Positions 57,326 to 64,000 of a stretch of DNA of 64,000 nucleotides are shown here, one piece after another (the stretch's first letter is position 1; each line of letters begins with the position of its first letter). The DNA is taken from positions 45,118,036 through 45,182,035 of the forward strand of contig NC_030820.1 of NCBI RefSeq assembly GCF_001704415.2. Reading direction: 5' to 3'. A program made the translations under genes and the position numbers. The notes beneath the pieces were generated by a model. That model was given only the letters and a program-made list of their open reading frames with translations. It ran no database searches and had not been told where the DNA came from. The stretch is from Capra hircus. Taxonomy: Eukaryota > Chordata > Mammalia > Artiodactyla > Bovidae.

Positions 57326-58801
57326 CATCAAAGTTCTGCAAATTGATCTGAACATGTCTATAAATGTCTAGTGCTATTTATTGGACTCTGTAACTCACTT
57401 GGTGGGTTGATTTTATCACCACCACTCATTTTAGGTAATTCCTCCCTTGATAATTTTTTGTGGCCAGGACTATATTACTGCAATTATTCTTGCAATGGAC
57501 AACGGCCACCTACTGCTGCCTCGGGTTCCCTCCTCTATCTGCCCGGAAGGTGCCTGGTGGTGAGTCGGGTCCCTCTGAGCCTCTCACTGGTCAGCACCAT
57601 TCAGTGTCCTGCCAAGTCTCCTCAGAACAGGATTCGCTCGCTTGCTCAAGGCACTGTTTACCAGCTCAAACAGTATAAAACCTGTGTTTTGTTCAAATCT
57701 GTGATGGTTGCACTAAGCACATTGACTATATTTAGCATATGTGGTTGAGGTTCAAAACAATCTAACCTCCATAAAAGTTCAAGACCACGAATCATGCTAA
57801 ACCATTTACACAGACTCAGAGTGTGGGAGGTTAATTAGAAATGAACTGACAGCATCACATGCCTTCACTAGAAAAGCTAGAAAATTGTCAGAGACGAAGA
57901 GCTGTCCCCTCCCCTCTTCCTTCTTCAAAATGTTAGAGGAGAAAAATAAAAATAAAACAAACCCTACTGCTGGCAAAGAGAAGAGTGTTCAGCAGAAAAT
58001 AACTTCTGTAAGCGTCAAGAACTGAACCATATGAACCCGAGTTGTGTTTCTTAGTAACAGTACCCAGAAATGCTGTGCCGTTATGTGTCAACACTGACTT
58101 TTACACTGAGCTAGAAACAAGCTAAATTACATTGAACAAAATTACAGGTTACAACAAATGTTTTTATTAATGAAGAGGTTGGAGAAGAAAGTGGAGAAGA
58201 ATCTAGGCCAGGAGAAGCATGTGCCCATCTTTATAAATATTGACTCTGGATTTACTGGTGGGTAGATAGCCAAATTCTTCAAACCCTGGAGCCAGGAGTG
58301 AGGTAAGAGGGAACATAAAAAGAAGTAATGTACTGATGTGAAAAAATAACAGGTAATAAGTAAATGTAGGTAACAGAATAATAAATGGCATACAGATGGT
58401 GAGCTAGGAGGAAATGTTGCCATAGAAACAGAAGTTAAGAAAAGAAAGTGCTGATAACTCATCTTGGAAACTATAGAATGATCAGGCTGAAAAGTGTGGA
58501 GGTCACTAAACACAGCCATCTTCATCTCAAGAACTGTATTTCTTACACCTGGTATCACCACAGTTCTCCTACACAGATTTAACAGGAGTAAGAACAGAAA
58601 TGAACTATAAGGAGAGAAGAAAAAGGAAGACTCCATGACACATTGAGAGGTACAAAGAGAGGAAAAAAGAATTTGTTCTGAAATAACTCACTTTGTGCTG
58701 TATGCTTACTTACTCTTAACTGCCACTTAATTTTAATCAGAATGGTAATCTTATTATCTTTGGAAAAAGGAGGTGAACTGTTTTTAGAGATTCAAGCAAG
58801 G
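57326..58801. other. 1.5 kb of unique sequence
   Basis: A 125-codon frame (57371-57748) and a 164-codon minus-strand frame (58142-58636, F/L/S-rich) have no recognised domain. The second reflects purine-rich plus-strand DNA. No repeat recognised. Confidence 0.45.
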
Positions 58802-58804
58802 CAT

Positions 58805-58838
<34 letters not shown>

Positions 58839-58925
58839 AAGGCATAATATGTATATTATATATCCCCTATTATTTCATATATATTTATGAAATCCCTATT
58901 ATATATATATATATGAAATAATAGG
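58802..58925. repeat. AT-rich array with a 19-bp perfect palindrome
   Basis: (TA)n runs (TATATATATATATATATATG and others) with CCCCTATT and GAAATCCCTATT interruptions. Arms CCTATTATTTCATATATAT (58866-58884) and its exact complement (58907-58925) surround a 22-base loop. It is adjacent to a Bov-tA insertion. Confidence 0.93.
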
Positions 58926-58939
58926 TGTTCCCTATTGTT

Positions 58940-59137
58940 GATGGCTCAGTGGGTAAAGAACCCACCTGCAATGCAGGAGACAAAGGAGACGCAGATTCTA
59001 TCCCTGGCCTGGGAAGATCCTCTGGGGGAGGAATTGGCAACCCACTCCAGTATCATTGCCTAAAAAATCCCATGGACAGATGAGCCTGGCGGGCTACAGT
59101 GCAAAGTCATATTCGGACATGACTGAGTGACTGACTC
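58940..59137 (+). mobile_element. Bov-tA SINE
   Basis: Head GATGGCTCAGTGGGTAAAGA (the first ~12 bp of the usual head are missing or altered), a duplicated GGAGACAAAGGAGACGCAGA, then TCTATCCCTGGCCTGGGAAG, body, and tail CATGACTGAGTGACTGACTC. Confidence 0.92.
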
Positions 59138-59207
59138 AAGCAAGACATAATATATATAAGAAATAATAAATTATCCCCAATTTTAGCACCAGTTTTACAA
59201 TTTTTAC

Positions 59208-60354
59208 TGTTTGCAACCCCCATGAATTGCAGCACACCAGGCCTCCCTGTCCTTCACTATCTCACAGACTTTGCTGAAATTCATGGCTATTGAGTCAGTG
59301 ATGGCATCCAACCATCCTGTCCTCTGTCACCCCCTTTTCCTCTTGCAATCTTTCCCAGCATCAGGGTCTTTTCCAATGAGTTGGCTCTTTGCATCAGGTG
59401 GCCAAAGAATTGCAGCTTCAGCACCAATCCTTCCAGTGAATATTCAAGGTTGATTTCCTTTAAGATTGATTGGTTTGATCTCCTTTTTGTCCAAGAGACT
59501 CTCAAGAGTCTTCTCCAGCATCACAATTCGAAAGCATAAATTCTTCGGTGCTCAGCCTTCTTTATGGTTCAAATTTCACATCTGTACATGACTACTGGAA
59601 AAACCATAGCTTTGACTAGGTAGACCTTTGTTGGCAAAGTAATGTCTCTGCTTTTTAACATGCTGTCTAGGTTCGTTATAACTTTTCCTCCAAGGAGCAA
59701 GTCTTTTTAATTTCATGACTGCAGTCACCATCCACTGTGATTTTGGAACACAAAAATATAAAATCTGGCACTGCTTCCACTTTTCCCCCATCTATTTGTC
59801 ATGAAGCGATGGGACTGGATGTCATGATCTTAGTTTTTTCAATGTTGAGTTTTAAGCCAGATTTTCCACTCTCCTCTTTCACCCTCATCAAAAGATTCTA
59901 GGTCTTCTTTGCTTTCTTCCATTAGAGCAGTATCATCTGCATATCTGAGGTTGTTGACATTTCTCCCAACAATCTTGATTCCAGTTCATGAGTCATCCAG
60001 CCCAGCATTTCATATGATGTACTTTGCATATAAGCTAAATAAGCATGGTGACAATATACAACCTTGACGTACTCCTTTCCCAATTTTGAACCAGTCCATT
60101 GCTCCATGTCCAGTTCTAACTGTTGCTTCTTGACCTGCATACAGATTTCTCAGAAGGCAGATAAGATGGTCTGTATTCCCATCTCTGTAAGAATTTTCCT
60201 CAGATTCTTGTGATTCACAGTGAAAGGCTTTAGTGTAATCAGTGAAGCAGAAGTAGATTTTTTTTTTTAATTTCCTTGCTTTTCCTATGATCCAACAGAT
60301 TTTGGCAATTTGATCTCTGGTTCCTCTGCCTTTTCTAAATCTAGCTTGTACAGT
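59208..60354 (-). pseudogene. BovB LINE, 1.15 kb with RT core
   Basis: The 3' tail is missing (starts TTTGCAACCCCCATGAATTG). On the minus strand it contains the C-terminal region, the catalytic box (YADD intact; CATCTGCATATCTGAGG near 59935-59950), and the RT palm and fingers (GVRQGCILSPCLFSLYAKYI and RKGRGTRDQIAKICWI in the 60010-60435 frame). Frames are shifted at several points and a T run at 60259-60268 interrupts the FCF.DYTKAF block. It is 5'-truncated at CTAGCTTGTACAG. Non-functional. Confidence 0.94.
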
Positions 60355-60587
60355 AATTGTTATGAAAAATATACTACCTGGGGATCTAATTCTGAGAAAC
60401 GCACTGTTAATTAGACAGCAAAACACCCGAATCAAGGAATGAATGCATGGGATAACTGTGTTTAGTGGTGGGTATAACTTTTCTTTTTAGTTTTCCTTTT
60501 AGAAAAAACTCTACCTTGAGTTAATGTTTAATATAGTGTAATAGTTTATCTAAAATTTAAGCTAACAGTATTTATGTAATCTTCAGT
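60355..60587. other. Unique sequence
   Basis: AT-rich interval with no recognised feature. Confidence 0.45.
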
Positions 60588-60640
60588 CCAGGGGTCGCAA
60601 AGAGTCAGACATGACTGAGCAACTGAATTGAATTGAGTCT
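60588..60640 (+). mobile_element. Very short BovB (or Bov-A) 3'-tail fragment
   Basis: GGGGTCGCAAAGAGTCAGAC then ATGACTGAGCAACTGAATTG and AATTGAG. Only the last ~50 bp of the shared 3' end, terminating in an ACTGA/ATTGA tail. The tail repeat favours BovB over the SINEs. Confidence 0.85.
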
Positions 60641-61896
60641 GCATGGAAATATCAGTTCCAGTTAGGGTAAAAGATTATAAAGATGGGTGAAGATTTGTAT
60701 CTGTAAATTGCAGAAAGACCAAAGTGAGACAAGTATGTTAAAGAAGATTTCAGTTCTGCTGCAAACATTTTGTTCAGGTAAAGCTAAAAATCCTTCAGGC
60801 TGGAATATTTTCATTGCTGCTTTTAAAATATGTAGAATGATGACCAACATAATATATAGTGATCAATAATTTAGTCTTCCCTTAGGAAGAAATATATACA
60901 TAACAACTTACCAGACAACTTTTAAGTCCCTACAAGTCTAATGTTTCAAAATAGAAAAATTCTAACTCACTTGCAATTTTCCAGTTATGTATAGACTAAC
61001 TCAAGAATCAATGGATGTCCATATAATTATCCACAAATATTTCAGATTATATGGGACAGCTTGTTCTGGTCTTCTGGGTTGGGCTTAGTGGTACATGTCT
61101 GTCCAGCTCACTGGTCACTAGGAAGACCTAGGAGGACCCAACTGAGATGATCTAACCGTAGCTCATGTGAACACTCACCCTCCAGTGGACCATCTGGAAA
61201 GGTTTCTAGGCGAAATCAAAGGAACCGTGCAAGTTGGCTGGCAGAAGGAACAAGACCTGTAGGGCCCCCATGCACCATTCTACTTCTACACCCAATTCAG
61301 GGCTGAGAAAACAGCATCTGCCTTGGGGTGGATGGAACGCTCATACTGAGAAGGGAGTAGAGCCAAGGAGGCCATTCAATCAATCTACCATCACCTGCTC
61401 TGGCATCAATTATTCACTCTCCCTTGTGTAAAATACACTCCTAAGACCTTCTAAAGTCTCATTCAATCACTGTGTCAGGCTTGAAGTTGAAGACCTTATA
61501 ATCTTTATCAGGTTCAGAAGTGGCTCTTCTTCATCTAGATGTAGTGAGTGGTGTGCTCATAAATATTTAACAACTAATTCTTCTGGGGAAAACAACCCTG
61601 ATTTGTAGCATCAGTTGATTTCTGTGATGGAAATATTGCTGCCATGGCTGATTTCAAGGCACCCATGTGAAGCTCCTGAAAACAAGGTTGAAAAAAGGTG
61701 CATAGCCCACTGTCTGGAGACAGTCGATGGTTTGGAGACCTGGAAGCTGAAAAGACGATGTATTCTGCCTCCTTCCCCCCAAACACATAGTGAGGACATA
61801 AAACAACCATGGACAGAGGCCCTACTGAAGACTGCCTGAAAGCGGGTGGTGGGGGAGGAGAAAAGAAAACAGCACAAAGCAGTCTCTGGTCCTTCA
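60641..61896. other. 1.25 kb of unique sequence
   Basis: Frames at 60687-60869, 61234-61431 and 61574-61877 (minus) carry no recognised domain. No repeat recognised. Confidence 0.45.
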
Positions 61897-63738
61897 GTTC
61901 AGTTCAATTCAGTTCAGTTCAGTCGCTCAGCCGTGTCCAACTCTTTGCCACCCCATAAATCGCAGCACGCCAGGCCTCCCTGTCCATCACCAACTCCCGG
62001 AGTTCACTCAAACTCGTCCATCGAGTTGGTGATGCCATCCAGCCATCTCATTCTCTGTCGTCCCCTTCTCTTACTGAGCCCAATCCCTCCCAGCATCACA
62101 GTCTTTTCCAATGAGTCAACTCTTCACATGAGGTGGCCAAAGTACTGGAGTTTCAGCTTTAGCATCATTCCCTCCAAAGAAATCCCAGGGTTGATCTCCT
62201 TCAGAATGGACTGGTTGGATCTCCTTGCAGTCCAAGGGACTCTCAAGAGTCTTCTCCAACACCACAGTTCAAAAGCATCAATTATTTGGCGCTCAGCCTT
62301 CTTCACAGTCCAACTCTCACATCCATACATGACCACTGGAGAAACCATAGCCTTGACTAGATGGACCTTAGTCGGCAAAGTAACGTCTCTGCTTTTGAAT
62401 ATACTATCTAGGTTGGTCATAACTCTTCCTCCAAGGAGTAAGCGTCTTTTAATTTCATGGCTGCAGTCACCATCTGCACTGATTTTGGAGCCCAAAAAAT
62501 AAAGTCTGACACTGTTTCCACTGTTTCCCCATCTATTTCCCATGAAGTGATGGGACCGGATGCCATGATCTTCGTTTTCTGAATGTTGAGCTTTAGGCCA
62601 ACTTTTTCACTCTCCTCTTTCACTTTCATCAAGAGGCTTTTTAGTTCCTCTTCACTTTCTGCCATAAGGCTGGTGTCATCTGGTGTCATCTGCATATCTG
62701 AGGTTATTGATATTTCTCCCAGCAATCTTGATTCCAGCTTGTGTTTCTTCCAGCCCAGCATTTCTCATGATGTACTCTGCATATAAGTTAAATAAGCAGG
62801 GTGACAACATACAGCCTTGATGCACTTCTTTTCCTATTTGGAACCAGTCTGTTGTTCCATAACCAGTTCTAACTGTTGCTTCCTGACATGCATACAGATT
62901 TCTCAAGAGGCAGGTCAGGTGGTCTGGTATTCCCATCTCTTTCAGAATTTTCCACAGTGTATTGTGATCCACATAGTCAAAGGCTTTGGCATAGTCAATA
63001 AAGCAGAAATAGATGTTTTTCTGGAACCCTCTTGCTTTTTCCATGATCCAGCGGATGTTGGCAATTTCATCTCTGGTTCCTCTGCCTTTTCTAAAATCAG
63101 CTTGAACATCAGGAAATTCACGGTTCACATATTGTTGAAGCCTGGCTTGGAGAATTTTGAGCATTACTTTACTAGCGTGTGAGATGAGTGCAATTGTACA
63201 GTAGTTGGAGCATTCTTTGGCATTGCCTTTCTTTGGGATTGGAATGAAAACTGACCTTTTCCAGTCCTGTGGCCACTGCTGAGTTTTCCAAATTTGCTGG
63301 CATATTGAGTGCAGCACTTTGACAGCATCATCTTTCAGAATTTGAAATAGCTCAACTGGAGTTCCATTACCTCCACTAGCTTTGTTCGTAGTGATGCTTT
63401 CTAAGGCCCACTTGACTTCACATTCCAAGATGTCTGGCTCTAGGTGAGCGATCACACCATCGTGATTATCCAGGTCGTGAAGATCTTTTTTGTACAGTTC
63501 TTCTGTGTATTCTTGCCACCTCTTCTTAATATCGTCTGCTTCTGTTAGGTCCATACCATTTCTGTCCTTTATCAAGCCCATCTTTGCATAAAATGTTCCC
63601 TTGGTATCTCTAATTTTCTTGAAGAGATCTCTAGTCTTTCCCATTCTGTTGTTTTCCTCTATTTCTTTGCATTGATCGCTGAGGAAGGCTTTCTTATCTC
63701 TTCTTGCTATTCTTTGGAACTCTGCATTCAGATGCTTA
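61897..63738 (-). pseudogene. BovB LINE, 1.84 kb: endonuclease-RT linker, RT domain, C-terminus, tail
   Basis: This is the largest and youngest-looking copy here. On the minus strand a 322-codon frame (63644-62676) covers the linker (NRMGKTRDLFKKI region) and RT fingers/palm (WKRSVFIPIPKKGNAKECSN, RKGRGTRDEIANI, FCFIDYAKAFDYVDH, GCMLSPCLFNLY) and reaches YADD. There an exact 10-bp tandem duplication (62671-62690) shifts the frame to a stop. The protein continues in a second frame (62761-62417), shifts again in the A/T run near 62494-62499, and continues in a third frame (62543-62124). The tail is CAGTTCAGTTCAATTCAGTT and more. It is 5'-truncated at 63738, so the endonuclease domain is lost. 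RT would copy BovB RNA at a nicked target; this copy cannot be functional. Confidence 0.96.
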
Positions 63739-64000
63739 AGTCTGAAATCGTGCAGGGCAATGCTGACATGATTCCCTTTCTGGGAATGCCTGTGCCTTAG
63801 TCAGGTCCTGTTTGTCCTGCAAATGGCCCCTTTGCTGCTTGAATTCAGTCTTGGAGATATCTGTCCTTCCTTCCCATCACCTTAAAAGACTCATTCTGCA
63901 GATATGCTTCATGTTGGCAGCTGAGCAGATGTCTCAGTCTGCTTCCTGTCCAAGGAAAGCTGGAGCCCAGAGCTCTTTCTGTACCTGGATAATTTCAGTG
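63739..64000. other. Unique sequence at window end
   Basis: 260 bp beyond the BovB truncation point. No repeat, splice-flanked frame or other feature recognised. Confidence 0.5.

Noticed and set aside
58142..58636. 164-codon minus-strand frame rich in F, L and S with membrane-like segments
   Set aside because: The plus strand here is purine-rich, which gives F/L/S-rich translations by composition alone. No start context or conservation evidence.
1..64000. Endogenous retrovirus or LTR element
   Set aside because: I saw no paired LTR, primer-binding site, polypurine tract or gag/pol/env-like frame. All reverse-transcriptase coding traces are BovB or L1.

Overview
This window is mammalian nuclear DNA from a ruminant, most likely a bovid (cattle, buffalo, sheep or goat). 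The diagnosis rests on repeats recognisable by eye: thirteen fragments of the BovB (RTE-clade) LINE, about fifteen Bov-tA / Bov-A2 SINEs and one CHR-2-type tRNA SINE, all ruminant or cetartiodactyl families. Beneath them lies an older mammalian layer: decayed L1, MIR, MER5A and MER1-type hAT elements. I find no bacterial-type genes, rRNA, functional tRNA gene, CRISPR array or convincing protein-coding exon. The window reads as intergenic or deep intronic DNA. Nearly every long open frame is either a BovB reverse-transcriptase remnant or its antisense shadow, or a by-product of low-complexity sequence.

Layout. 1-13 kb: a BovB reverse-transcriptase/C-terminal fragment (667-1610), MER1-type and MER5A DNA transposons, two MIRs, several Bov-tA/Bov-A2 SINEs, TG microsatellites, and a nested Bov-tA inside a BovB tail (12310-13012). 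13-22 kb: AT-rich unique DNA with homeobox-like motif clusters, three L1 pieces (14050-15600 minus, 17870-18870 plus, 20690-21165 plus), a SINE flanked by an exceptionally long 40-bp target duplication, and a strongly G-rich tract. 22.27-23.29 kb: a ~1-kb C-rich minisatellite with a near-perfect 244-bp higher-order duplication. 23.3-33 kb: mostly unique, with one MER5A and small BovB tails. 33-37.2 kb: a Bov-tA, an old L1, an internally deleted BovB on the plus strand, and a 1.3-kb BovB on the minus strand with a 9-bp target-site duplication. 37.2-45 kb: largely unique, with one MIR, GC-rich patches and one exon-like 60-bp segment. 45-49 kb: an old L1 3' UTR into which a TG repeat has grown, then a dense BovB/Bov-A2/BovB cluster and another L1. 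49-64 kb: unique DNA, a BovB split by a Bov-A2, a CHR-2 SINE, an AT-rich palindrome beside a Bov-tA, and the window's largest BovB copy (61897-63738, minus), which keeps most of the RT but is frameshifted at the catalytic YADD box.

How the parts relate. Bov-tA and Bov-A2 share the BovB 3' end, so the SINEs are taken to be mobilised by BovB machinery; many BovB tails here end in short ACTGA-type repeats instead of poly(A). All BovB copies are 5'-truncated and frame-disrupted, so none is autonomous. I saw no undescribed system. The observations most worth checking are the minisatellite, the long target duplications, the AT palindromes at insertion junctions, the recurrent frameshift hotspots in BovB, and a few non-repeat stretches with enhancer-like motif composition. 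All family names come from recognition of consensus sequences, not from a database search.
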